Assembly: GCA_016930115.1 (NCBI GenBank) | Contig: JAFGHN010000314.1 | Location: 1-7,100 of the forward strand | DNA from: Spirochaetales bacterium | GTDB lineage: Bacteria; Spirochaetota; Spirochaetia; ARS1246 | DNA length: 7,100 bases | Direction of reading: 5' to 3' | Shown here: positions 1 to 6,474 of the stretch, piece by piece | How positions within the stretch are numbered: position 1 is the stretch's first letter | How the letters are laid out: every line of letters starts with the position of its first letter | Made by a program: the position numbers and the translations under genes | Notes under the pieces: model-generated | What the model was told of the DNA's origin: nothing | The model's input: only the letters and a program-made list of their open reading frames with translations | Databases searched by the model: none

Positions 1-1773
1 AAACCGCTTCCGATGATCGAATGCGTGGTCATACCGAGAGATGAGCAGAAACTGCTCGATTTCATCAACTACATGGAAGAAGTCTTTGCGGAAGAAGGCG
101 TTGTTGCGGGGACTCACGGCCATGCGGGAGACTGCAACTTCCACATCTATCTGCTCCTCAACCTGAGCGAGGCCGAAGACAGGAAAAGATTGATACACGT
201 GATGACAAAAATCACGAGGAAAGTCACCGAGCTCGGCGGAAGCATGAGCGGTGAGCATGCGGACGGAAGAACGAGAGGTCTTATACTTCCGTATGTGTTC
301 AGCAAGGAACTGTTCGACGTATTTGTCGACATAAAAAACATCATGGATCCGGCAAAGACCCTGCACCCGGGAGTAAAGATTATCCCGGAGGCCCGCGACC
401 GCGATATTGAAGATTCAATCGAAGAGATGGTGGGTATCGAAGCCGAGAAAAGCCAGCTCAATTTGGCCCGGTTCGCCGATCAGTCTCACCTCTACTCCGG
501 AGTCTGTTCGGTGTGTTCGCAATGCGCCGATTCATGTCCGATCTTCCGCTATCTGTCGGATGAGTTTGCATCCCGCACCGAGTCCGCCCCGACGTTTAAG
601 CGCGTCTTGGCGATGACGTTGGACGCTAACAAAGATTACGAAAAACTGAAAAAAGACCCGCTTTTCAAAAAGGTCTACGAGCTCTGCCTGCTCTGCGGTT
701 CCTGCACCTACAAGTGCGCCACCGACGCGACGATGCGGGAAATGGTCATCAGGTTCCGGGCGGAGCATCCAAGCAAGATCATCGCGCCGACTATCTTCTG
801 GCTCATGAAACACCGCGGTCTTTACAACTTCGTCGTCAGATTTCTGGGCGCCGCGCAAGGCTTGCTTCAGAACAAGGTGAGCAGGAGGCTGCTGTCGTGG
901 GTTCCTGCGGCGTTGCTTCCCACGCCCCTGCCGTATAAGCGTACGTTGCCGCGGGTGGCCAAGAAAGCGATAAAGGCAAAATACCCGGAATTGGCCGAGA
1001 TACCGCCCGCCAAAGCGGACTTTGCGTATTTCCACGGCTGTTCCTCCGACCTTTTCGCGGAGCCTATTGTCGCGAGCTTCATCAATATCGCCAGGCACAA
1101 CGGCTGGAAGGTATCTTTTCCGAAACAACGCTGCTGCGGCGAGCCTTTTGCCGCCGTCGGAAACGTCGAGGAATATCACAAGCTGGCCAAGTACAATATC
1201 GATCAGCTTCACCCCTATAAGTATATCGTTGCCCACTGCCCGTCGTGCATACTCGCATTCAAGGAATACGCGCATGACCTTGAGAAAGCAGGCGAAACCG
1301 AGTACGCGCAAAAGGCGAGAGACATCGTCAAGAAGCTGAAGGAACCGGCCCAGTACATCGTGGAGGTTGTCGGTAAGGAAAACCTGAAAAAACCGACAAA
1401 CGAGATAAAGGAAAAGGTCACCGTTCACCTCTCCTGCCATGAAAAACTCGGCGAGCAGATGACGGCCACAACCAACTACACCAGGGATTTTCTTAAGATG
1501 ATCCCCGGAGTTGAAATCGCTGAGATGAAGGGTTGGGATGAGTGCTGCGGTTGCGGCGGCCCCTGGGGCCTTGCCGGACATTACAACTACGCGGTTACCA
1601 TGAGAGAGGCAAAGATCGAGAACACGATCCAGTCAAAAGCGGACACCGTAACAAGCTGGTGTCTCGGTTGCATGATGCAGATAAGGGACGGCCTGGGACA
1701 GGCCGACAGCAAGATCAAGACCGAACATCCTCTCACCATTTTGAGCCGCGCTTACGGAGAGTATCAAGGCTGA
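1..1773 (+). CDS. FAD-linked 2-hydroxyacid (lactate/glycolate-type) dehydrogenase fused to a GlcF-like Fe-S module; 5' end outside the window
   Basis: The frame is open from base 1, before the first ATG at 13, and the visible N-terminus already lies inside the FAD-oxidase C-terminal domain, so the true start is upstream. Numbering from that ATG: residues 1-123 are the C-terminal part of a GlcD/D-lactate dehydrogenase flavoprotein (GHAGDCNFH near 36-44, SGEHADGRTRG at 79-89, HPGVK near 118-122). Two ferredoxin-like 4Fe-4S motifs follow (C165, C168, C171, C175; then C225, C228, C231, C235). Two cysteine-rich CCG repeats come next (C343, C374-C375-G, CPSC at 409-412; then C475, C511-C512-G-C, CLGC at 550-553), as in GlcF and heterodisulfide reductase HdrB. 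The family oxidises D-lactate, glycolate or 2-hydroxyglutarate and passes electrons through the clusters, probably on the cytoplasmic side of the membrane. The substrate cannot be read from the sequence. Two flavin-domain positions are unusual: Cys for Gly in GHxGDGN and Ala for Gly in GEHGDG. Confidence 0.9.
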   Translation, partial: KPLPMIECVVIPRDEQKLLDFINYMEEVFAEEGVVAGTHGHAGDCNFHIYLLLNLSEAEDRKRLIHVMTKITRKVTELGGSMSGEHADGRTRGLILPYVFSKELFDVFVDIKNIMDPAKTLHPGVKIIPEARDRDIEDSIEEMVGIEAEKSQLNLARFADQSHLYSGVCSVCSQCADSCPIFRYLSDEFASRTESAPTFKRVLAMTLDANKDYEKLKKDPLFKKVYELCLLCGSCTYKCATDATMREMVIRFRAEHPSKIIAPTIFWLMKHRGLYNFVVRFLGAAQGLLQNKVSRRLLSWVPAALLPTPLPYKRTLPRVAKKAIKAKYPELAEIPPAKADFAYFHGCSSDLFAEPIVASFINIARHNGWKVSFPKQRCCGEPFAAVGNVEEYHKLAKYNIDQLHPYKYIVAHCPSCILAFKEYAHDLEKAGETEYAQKARDIVKKLKEPAQYIVEVVGKENLKKPTNEIKEKVTVHLSCHEKLGEQMTATTNYTRDFLKMIPGVEIAEMKGWDECCGCGGPWGLAGHYNYAVTMREAKIENTIQSKADTVTSWCLGCMMQIRDGLGQADSKIKTEHPLTILSRAYGEYQG

Positions 1774-1791
1774 AAGGGCTTGCGTGGTTTT

Positions 1792-1823
1792 CAAGGGGCG
1801 CCGGCCGGACGCGGCTCCCCTTG
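1792..1823. terminator. GC-rich hairpin after the dehydrogenase gene (possible terminator)
   Basis: CAAGGGG (1792-1798) pairs perfectly with CCCCTTG (1817-1823). After a C/T mismatch, GCCG pairs with CGGC around an 8-base loop. It begins 19 bases after the stop codon of the + strand gene and lies between convergent genes. Neither side has a run of T, so it is not a textbook intrinsic terminator. It could pause polymerase, protect the 3' end, or work with Rho. Confidence 0.45.
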
Positions 1824-1836
1824 CAATAGATCGTCG

Positions 1837-1851
1837 CCGGCGGAACGCCGG
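1837..1851. terminator. Second short GC hairpin in the convergent gap
   Basis: CCGGCG, loop GAA, CGCCGG forms a perfect 6-bp stem. It sits 14 bases from the end of the minus-strand DUF1846 gene, so on that strand it is immediately downstream of the stop codon. No T-tract follows on either strand. With the neighbouring hairpin it may make a bidirectional 3'-end structure, but this is inference from position and pairing only. Confidence 0.35.
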
Positions 1852-1864
1852 GGACTTCTGATGG

Positions 1865-3376
1865 TCAAACGTCGAACAGTTCTTTCCCCGCAAACCTCGG
1901 GTCCGCGGTAGCGCGGATACCGAGTTTGCGGAGCCCGGCTTCATCGCCCCTTGACGGAATGTGGCTTAAGTGCGCATCGCACCCCTGGAGGTACTTCAGC
2001 TGGTTCAGCGCCGCCTGGGCAGCGGGGTTCGATGCGCCGCTGATGCCCAGAGCGATAAGGATCTCTTCGAGGTCCAGGCTGACCTCTCTCCCGCCGAGCA
2101 CATCCCGTTTGAGTTTCCCTACCGCGTCCACAATCGACTCAGGGAGCAGATGAATCGTATCCGGAATACCTGCCAGCTGCTTGACCGCGTTCAGGATAAG
2201 TGATGAAGCAGCGTGAAAGAGCGGCGAGTTCTTGCCTGTCACTATCGAACCGCCCGGCAGCTGTAGAGCGGCGCCGCAGTATATCCCGTTATGCCCCTTC
2301 CCGGAGTGTTCACCATCCCGTGCCGCCCGCCGGGCCGGCGCCACCACCAGCCTGTCATCATCGACAAGATGGAGGTCCTCCATCAACAAGCGCACCTTTT
2401 CGACGGTTTTTGCAACAGTCATCCCCATCACGTACTCGCAGGAATAACGGAAGTAACGTCTGATGATCTCCTGCGCCGCGGCCTCTTTGACCGCCTCGTC
2501 GTCGATGATCCCAAATCCCGCCCGGTTCACGCCCATATCCGTCGGCGATTTATAGAACGATTCGGCGCCGGTTATCCTCTCGATAATCCGCCGCAGCACC
2601 GGAAAGGCGTCCACATCCCTGTTGTAGTTGACCGCGCGCTCGTTGTAGGCCTCGAGATGAAAGTGATCGAGAACATTGAAGTCTCCAATATCAGCCGTGG
2701 CCGCTTCATAGGCGACGTTCACCGGGTGTTTCAGCGGTAGATTCCAGATGGGAAAAGTCTCGAACTTCGCGTACCCGGAATCGAGCCCGCGCCGGTGGTC
2801 GTGATAGAGCTGCGAGAGACAGGTGGCCAGCTTCCCGCTGTTGGGCCCCGGCGCCGTGACGATGACCACCGGTCGCTCGGTTTCGATATATTCATTTGCG
2901 CCGTAGCCGGCGTCGCTGACGATGAGATCGACATCCGTCGGATACCCCCGGGCAACACCATGGGTATACACCCGGATATCCCGTCTTTCCAAGAGTCTCC
3001 TGAACTGTTCCGCACCCGGCTGCCCGTCATAGCGGGTTATCACCACACCGGCAAGGTTGATGCCGTGGTCCGAGAGCTCATCGATGATCTTGAGCGTATT
3101 CTGGTCATAGGTAATGCCAAAGTCCGCGCGGACTTTCTTTCGTTCGATGTCACCGGCGTATATACACAGAATCACATCCGTCCTGTCGCGTATTTTCTCC
3201 ATCAGACGAACCTTGACGTTTGGATCAAAGCCCGGGAGGACGCGGGAGGCGTGGAAATCGTACAGCAGCTTTCCGCCAAACTCGAGGTAGAGTTTGCTAC
3301 TGAAACGTTCGAGCCGCTCTGCGATAGCCGCTTCCTGTTCTGCGAGATACTTCTCGTTATCGAATCCCTGCCTCAT
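1865..3376 (-). CDS. DUF1846 (UPF0371-type) domain protein
   Basis: A 503-residue soluble protein whose whole length looks like the DUF1846/UPF0371 family, which is usually about 490-510 residues. I recognise the opening GFDNEKYLAEQ, the block with RADFGITYD and LAGVVITRYDGQP (residues 84-120), and the stretch GYPTDVDLIVSDAGYGANEYI (144-163). APGPNSGK at 175-182 resembles a P-loop and is followed by LATCLSQLYHDH. No signal peptide or membrane segment is visible, so it should be cytoplasmic. The start is ATG at 3376, with an AAAGGG ribosome site 6 bases upstream. The family has solved structures but, to my knowledge, no firmly established reaction. The P-loop-like motif suggests nucleotide binding as inference only. 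It is a single gene, convergent with the dehydrogenase and divergent from the methyltransferase gene. Nothing appears broken. Confidence 0.88.
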   Translation of the reverse strand: MRQGFDNEKYLAEQEAAIAERLERFSSKLYLEFGGKLLYDFHASRVLPGFDPNVKVRLMEKIRDRTDVILCIYAGDIERKKVRADFGITYDQNTLKIIDELSDHGINLAGVVITRYDGQPGAEQFRRLLERRDIRVYTHGVARGYPTDVDLIVSDAGYGANEYIETERPVVIVTAPGPNSGKLATCLSQLYHDHRRGLDSGYAKFETFPIWNLPLKHPVNVAYEAATADIGDFNVLDHFHLEAYNERAVNYNRDVDAFPVLRRIIERITGAESFYKSPTDMGVNRAGFGIIDDEAVKEAAAQEIIRRYFRYSCEYVMGMTVAKTVEKVRLLMEDLHLVDDDRLVVAPARRAARDGEHSGKGHNGIYCGAALQLPGGSIVTGKNSPLFHAASSLILNAVKQLAGIPDTIHLLPESIVDAVGKLKRDVLGGREVSLDLEEILIALGISGASNPAAQAALNQLKYLQGCDAHLSHIPSRGDEAGLRKLGIRATADPRFAGKELFDV

Positions 3377-3403
3377 GGTGTACCCTTTCGCTGCGATTTG
3401 TGT

Positions 3404-3431
3404 ATTATTCTAACATAGGAGCAGGAATCAA
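3404..3431 (-). promoter_or_regulatory. Possible sigma-70-type promoter of the DUF1846 gene
   Basis: Read on the minus strand, TTGATT (3431-3426) is followed after 16 bases by AATAAT (3409-3404), matching the -35 and -10 consensus at 4/6 and 5/6. Transcription would start near 3397, leaving a leader of about 20 bases that holds the AAAGGG ribosome site. The -35 overlaps the ribosome site of the divergent methyltransferase gene, so the two starts share one 57-bp region. This is motif evidence only. Confidence 0.35.
3417..3426 (+). promoter_or_regulatory. Ribosome binding site of the membrane methyltransferase gene
   Basis: AGGAG at 3417-3421 and a second AGGA at 3423-3426 lie 12 and 7 bases before the ATG at 3434. 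The nearer one has ideal spacing and supports this start. No convincing + strand -35/-10 pair is visible in the short space upstream. TATTAT at 3403-3408 could serve as a -10 but lacks a partner. Confidence 0.5.
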
Positions 3432-3433
3432 AC

Positions 3434-3955
3434 ATGCCCGCGCCGTCAAAATGGAAAAGTATACTCTTGAATGTGCTTCTGACGGTTCTCTGTATCACCT
3501 GTTTCCCGGCAAATCCGCTTGTTCTGACTGGCCTCCTGAAAGTCGATTCATATACCGCCCCTTTCATCTCCGGCTGTGTTGTCTGGGTTTTCGGTATGGT
3601 GCTGGTGATGGCGCCCATGGTGATGTTTCCAAGACGGGGAGGCGTGCCGAAAAAGAAATCCTACGTCCACACGACGGCCCTCGTCACTTCCGGTATCTAC
3701 GCCGTAATCCGCCATCCGCAGTATACCGGCGGCGTCTACTCGATTTTCCTGACGACCTTCCTGTGGTATCCGCATTGGCTGTTTGCGGTACTCGGCGTGC
3801 TCGGAATAGCCGTTGTCTATATCAGTTGCAGGGAGGAAGACCGCAACCTGATAAGCAAGTTCGGTAGCGATTACACCGAGTACATGAAGAAAGTGCCCGG
3901 CATGAACATATTTCTCGGTGTTTTGCGACTCATAAAGCGCAAAGACGGGCTATGA
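3434..3955 (+). CDS. Membrane methyltransferase of the isoprenylcysteine carboxyl methyltransferase / PEMT-like family
   Basis: A 173-residue, strongly hydrophobic protein. Probable membrane segments lie near residues 8-24, 42-63, 98-113 and 115-130. The family signature is present: G-I-Y-A-V-I-R-H-P-Q-Y-T-G-G at 87-100, then the paired acidic residues E134-E135 and the closing YTEYMKKVP at 147-155. In ICMT and phospholipid methyltransferases this C-terminal part binds S-adenosylmethionine and places the active site at the membrane face. Bacterial members of this small class are mostly uncharacterised, and their substrate (lipid, isoprenoid or other hydrophobic acceptor) cannot be inferred here. 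The start is ATG with good SD spacing. The gene is monocistronic, and its end lies 9 bp from the end of the opposing DUF4349 operon, so transcripts from the two strands probably overlap at their 3' ends. Confidence 0.85.
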   Translation: MPAPSKWKSILLNVLLTVLCITCFPANPLVLTGLLKVDSYTAPFISGCVVWVFGMVLVMAPMVMFPRRGGVPKKKSYVHTTALVTSGIYAVIRHPQYTGGVYSIFLTTFLWYPHWLFAVLGVLGIAVVYISCREEDRNLISKFGSDYTEYMKKVPGMNIFLGVLRLIKRKDGL

Positions 3956-3964
3956 TCTACAGGA

Positions 3965-4558
3965 CTATCGTCCGCCCAGAAAGCCGTAAAAATCTATCGA
4001 GTTGATCCACGCAAACGAGGAAGGAATATCTTCCGGTAACTGGGCTTCCTCAATCCTGAAATCCACCCGCGCAACTGCCAGCCGGCGATTGACCTCGAGT
4101 CTGCGCAAACGTCCCTTCATGTTCTCAATCTCGGTCAAGAGCCTGAGCACTTCCTTTTCTATGCTCAACAATCCTTCCACGTCGGTTTTATCGATGTATT
4201 CAAGGTTTCTTGAAAGCACTTCTTCCCGGGCGGCGATGCCGGTAGTGAGAGACCTGATTTCCTCCCGCATGTCGACCGCGGTGGGGTTCAACTCTATGAT
4301 CCGTTCCGCCGTATGTTCGAATAATGCGATGAAATCCTTGACCATTGCGTACGGAAACCGGATGACCACGGAGTTGTCGGACTTGACGAGAAAGTAACCG
4401 CCGACGCTTTCGGCCCACTCGGCCACCGCCTCAACCGCCGTCTCTGCATCTCCAACAAAACCAACGGCACGAATGTCGTAGTAGAGCATATTCTCTTCCG
4501 CCGCGAGCACGGAGGCCATGATGAGAAAGAGCATGCACGCGAGAAGCGTTCGTTTCAT
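3965..4558 (-). CDS. Secreted DUF4349-like coiled-coil protein, downstream paralogue of the neighbouring lipoprotein
   Basis: A protein of 197 residues. Residues 1-20 (MKRTLLACMLFLIMASVLAA) form a Sec signal peptide with likely cleavage before EEN. There is no lipobox, so the product is probably periplasmic or secreted. Residues 25-170 follow the DUF4349 pattern: SVGGYFLV (51-58), VVIRFP (64-69), an acidic and leucine-rich helical region at about 98-160 predicted to be a coiled coil, then a final strand. Block by block it matches residues 231-398 of the upstream lipoprotein, including the tail (PSSFAWINSIDFYG here, NIPFGWIARLDPLY there). I chose ATG at 4558, not GTG at 4561, because GGAGG (4570-4566) is 7 bases from the ATG but only 4 from the GTG. 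The start overlaps the preceding stop as TGATG, pointing to translational coupling. Molecular function is unknown; an envelope or adhesion-like structural role is only a guess. Confidence 0.82.
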   Translation of the reverse strand: MKRTLLACMLFLIMASVLAAEENMLYYDIRAVGFVGDAETAVEAVAEWAESVGGYFLVKSDNSVVIRFPYAMVKDFIALFEHTAERIIELNPTAVDMREEIRSLTTGIAAREEVLSRNLEYIDKTDVEGLLSIEKEVLRLLTEIENMKGRLRRLEVNRRLAVARVDFRIEEAQLPEDIPSSFAWINSIDFYGFLGGR

Positions 4559-6156
4559 CACTTCACCTCCGCTTGTTCGAGGGCGTCAATGAGCGAATCC
4601 ATTCGCCGTTCATACGCCGCCTCATCGGGAAAAAACGCCTCAAAAACCGCGAGATCTTCATCCTCTCCGCTGCCGAAGACGGCGACAAAATAAAGGAACG
4701 GTCTCCGGTCTTTACTCACGAACAGCGCGCCGCGGAACTCGCCCGCCTGCACTGCGCTCGATTCGGCATAGAAGGGCTTCAGATGATGAATCAGCGCATG
4801 TTGCCAGAATGTTCCGTCTCCTTCTGGTGAGTTCCGCACCGTTCCCAGGCGGACTCTCGTCCCCTCCGCCGCCTCGGCCCTGAAACGCGTCTTGTCGTCG
4901 AATACGGCAAAATCGTCGCCCAGCGACAGGGTGAGATTGCCAACCGTGCTCTCCGTTGTAGGATAAAGCGGATCGAGCCTGGCGATCCAGCCGAAGGGGA
5001 TGTTCATCTTGTCCTGCGCAACGGGAGCACGGCGAAGCTGCAGATTCGCGGTGATCCTTGAAAACTCGATCTGTTGTTCGAGGGTTGCGAGGGCGCTCCG
5101 TATCCGCTCTATCTCCTCGGTGAGCCGGGATATCTCTTGAAGAATCTTGAGACGCTCCTTCACATTCTGGGTTTTCTCGAGCAGCGCATACAACCGCTCC
5201 TTCGTCCTCTCGGAAAGTTCAAGTCTGATTTTCGTGTCGACGAAGTACTCGGTCACGTCGTATGTCTCCAGGCGTTTACTCTTGATCTCACCCTGCGCGA
5301 GCACCTGTTCGAATACCGAATCGAATCGCGCCGCGGGCACGCGTATCACAACGGTGTTTTCGAATATCGCCTCGACATACCCTCCGGCGTCTTCGGCTAT
5401 AAGGCTGATGGTTTTCTTTGTTTCGGTAATATCATCAACCACCAGATCGCACGCACCCGAATATACCTGTTTCCGGTCACCGGCGGGCTCCACCGGCGGC
5501 GCAGATTGGCCGGTTTGGACGCTCCCGGCGCCGGGGGAAGGAGCCGCCATGGAGCGGACGGAAGGGGCGGCCGCAGGGGCGGCCGGGGCGCCCCCGGAGG
5601 CAAAATCGGCTGCTCCGGCGGCTTCCGGGAAGAAAAGCGCCGATTTTGCCATGCCGTTACCCTGCAGAGAGGACGAAACGCCCCCCGGTCCGGGTCCGGG
5701 CTTCGCATCTGTAAGATCCAGCGCTTCCAGGCTGGAAACAATGGCATTCCTGTGGCTCCGGTACACCGACTGTTCCGCGGCAGACTCTATGACGGCAAGC
5801 ACCGAATCCGTTACGACCAGGGCCGTCATATAAATATAGTCTTCATGCCCGTAGGAAAGAACCCATTCATGGATCAACCCGTCGTCACCCTGCGCAGAAA
5901 AACGCTCCGCAGCCCCGAAGGGAAGGTATCCCTCCTTCGTGAGGTGGGTACTCAGCGCTTCGCTCCAGAAATCGAGGGTCTGCGCCGGCTTGTTCTCAAT
6001 CACACGAACCCGGTATCTCATACCCTCCGGACTCACCGCTTCAAACCAGTCATCAAAGCTATATGCCGCAAAGCCCGGAGGAGCGGATATCTGCAGACCG
6101 GCGCAAGAGAAAAACAACATGGCCAACGGCAGGGCGCAGATGACGCGGAACTTCAT
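4558..6156 (-). CDS. DUF4349-domain lipoprotein with flanking repeated domains
   Basis: A 532-residue envelope protein. The N-terminus MKFRVICALPLAMLFFSC is a lipoprotein signal peptide with the modified cysteine at residue 18. This start (ATG at 6156) has a near-perfect AAGGAGG six bases upstream. The longer open frame back to 6273 would put 39 unlikely residues ahead of the signal peptide. Residues 28-148 form an N-terminal domain. Residues 150-228 are a Pro/Ala/Gly/Ser-rich linker. Residues 229-375 match DUF4349: DAGGYVE (256-262), VVIRVPAARFD (269-279), YDVTEYFVDTKIRLE (299-313), and a coiled-coil region at about 310-365. Residues 405-532 are a C-terminal domain that resembles the N-terminal one. 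DUF4349 proteins are exported or membrane-anchored and of unknown function. The gene is first in a two-gene operon with its paralogue. Confidence 0.85.
   Translation of the reverse strand: MKFRVICALPLAMLFFSCAGLQISAPPGFAAYSFDDWFEAVSPEGMRYRVRVIENKPAQTLDFWSEALSTHLTKEGYLPFGAAERFSAQGDDGLIHEWVLSYGHEDYIYMTALVVTDSVLAVIESAAEQSVYRSHRNAIVSSLEALDLTDAKPGPGPGGVSSSLQGNGMAKSALFFPEAAGAADFASGGAPAAPAAAPSVRSMAAPSPGAGSVQTGQSAPPVEPAGDRKQVYSGACDLVVDDITETKKTISLIAEDAGGYVEAIFENTVVIRVPAARFDSVFEQVLAQGEIKSKRLETYDVTEYFVDTKIRLELSERTKERLYALLEKTQNVKERLKILQEISRLTEEIERIRSALATLEQQIEFSRITANLQLRRAPVAQDKMNIPFGWIARLDPLYPTTESTVGNLTLSLGDDFAVFDDKTRFRAEAAEGTRVRLGTVRNSPEGDGTFWQHALIHHLKPFYAESSAVQAGEFRGALFVSKDRRPFLYFVAVFGSGEDEDLAVFEAFFPDEAAYERRMDSLIDALEQAEVK
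4566..4570 (-). promoter_or_regulatory. Ribosome binding site inside the lipoprotein gene for the downstream paralogue
   Basis: GGAGG on the minus strand lies in the last codons of the lipoprotein gene and is 7 bases from the ATG at 4558. With the TGATG overlap it allows terminating ribosomes to restart at once, and it decides between the ATG and the GTG one codon upstream. Confidence 0.65.
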
Positions 6157-6162
6157 TGCTGT

Positions 6163-6169
6163 CCTCCTT
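6163..6169 (-). promoter_or_regulatory. Strong ribosome binding site fixing the lipoprotein start
   Basis: AAGGAGG on the minus strand, spaced 6 bases from the ATG at 6156. It coincides with the beginning of a clear lipoprotein signal peptide, so the start is well supported against the longer open frame that begins at 6273. Confidence 0.75.
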
Positions 6170-6213
6170 CCCGCCGGAATCGTTATCCTGTAGCGGGAAC
6201 ACCAGATGTGCAG

Positions 6214-6219
6214 AGTATA
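6214..6219 (-). promoter_or_regulatory. Possible -10 element of the DUF4349 operon
   Basis: TATACT on the minus strand matches the -10 consensus at 5/6 and would give a leader of about 50 bases. No good -35 hexamer is found 16-18 bases upstream (GTGTAA at 17). The call is weak; an activator or another sigma factor would be needed if it is real. Confidence 0.25.
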
Positions 6220-6339
6220 GTACGCGCGAGGAGTAATTACACCATGGACCGGCAGCAAAAAACAGACGGTCATACGGCTGCAGCGCGTATTTCTGCGCGC
6301 GCGGCTTGCCGGGAAGGCTGATCGTCGGTACCTTAGTTC

Positions 6340-6367
6340 TTATGTAGTGATCCGAATCCTGTTGAAC
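6340..6367 (+). repeat. Left terminal inverted repeat
   Basis: A 28-bp arm beginning TTATGTAGTGATCC and ending TGTTGAAC. It matches the reverse complement of 6447-6474 at every base, and pairing stops at once on both inner and outer sides. Confidence 0.9.
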
Positions 6368-6418
6368 CGCTCTGGCAAGCAGGTAAAAGGCGACAAAACA
6401 GCGCTTAGGAGCCAGGTC

Positions 6419-6447
6419 TTGCGTCCAAGAAGCTGAATTTCTATAAG
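6419..6447 (+). promoter_or_regulatory. Possible outward-facing promoter inside the MITE
   Basis: TTGCGT (6419-6424), a 17-base spacer, and TATAAG (6442-6447; 5/6 match to the -10 consensus) point toward the DUF255 gene. Transcription would begin near 6454, inside the right repeat, about 37 bases before the ATG at 6491. The -35 keeps TTG but is otherwise poor. Small inverted-repeat elements are known to supply promoters to neighbouring genes. Evidence here is motif match and position only. Confidence 0.35.
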
Positions 6448-6474
6448 TTCAACAGGATTCGGATCACTACATAA
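6447..6474 (-). repeat. Right terminal inverted repeat
   Basis: A 28-bp arm beginning GTTCAACAGG and ending CACTACATAA on the + strand. Its last three bases (6472-6474, TAA) form the stop codon that closes the DUF255 reading frame on the upstream side. Confidence 0.9.

Larger units (their letters stand above)
6340..6474. mobile_element. MITE-like element with 28-bp perfect terminal inverted repeats
   Basis: The left arm 6340-6367 and the right arm 6447-6474 are perfect reverse complements over 28 bases and enclose 79 bases with no coding capacity. If the outer bases are read as target, the element is 129 bp (6343-6471), begins TGTAGTGATCC, ends GGATCACTACA, and has TA on both sides (6341-6342, 6472-6473). 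A TA target duplication is typical of IS630/Tc1/mariner transposons and their internally deleted derivatives. TTCTTA also occurs on both sides (6337-6342, 6475-6480), so a 6-bp duplication is an alternative, but it leaves asymmetric ends. No transposase is present, so any movement would need one encoded elsewhere. Family assignment is inference; the repeat itself is directly visible. Confidence 0.75.

Noticed and set aside
532..1581. A 349-codon open frame on the minus strand inside the dehydrogenase gene
   Set aside because: It is antisense to conserved Fe-S/CCG coding sequence, has no recognisable domain, and its composition is as expected for a GC-rich antisense shadow.
2795..3418. A 207-codon + strand open frame opposite the DUF1846 gene
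   Set aside because: It is antisense to highly conserved DUF1846 blocks, so it is a shadow.
5490..5700. GC-rich repetitive stretch as a possible DNA repeat array
   Set aside because: On the coding strand it is the Pro/Ala/Gly/Ser-rich linker of the lipoprotein; there is no exact periodic DNA repeat.
6157..6273. Upstream extension of the lipoprotein by 39 residues
   Set aside because: It would bury the lipoprotein signal peptide and ignore the near-perfect AAGGAGG before the ATG at 6156.
5074..6321. A 415-codon open frame on the + strand opposite the lipoprotein gene
   Set aside because: The opposite strand encodes a clear signal peptide, DUF4349 domain and strong ribosome site; this frame is Arg/Gly-rich low-complexity translation without a family.
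6368..6446. The core of the inverted-repeat element as a small RNA, tRNA or CRISPR unit
   Set aside because: It has no cloverleaf, no repeat-spacer pattern and only a 4-bp hairpin (CTTG-CGTC-CAAG), which is too little to call an RNA gene.
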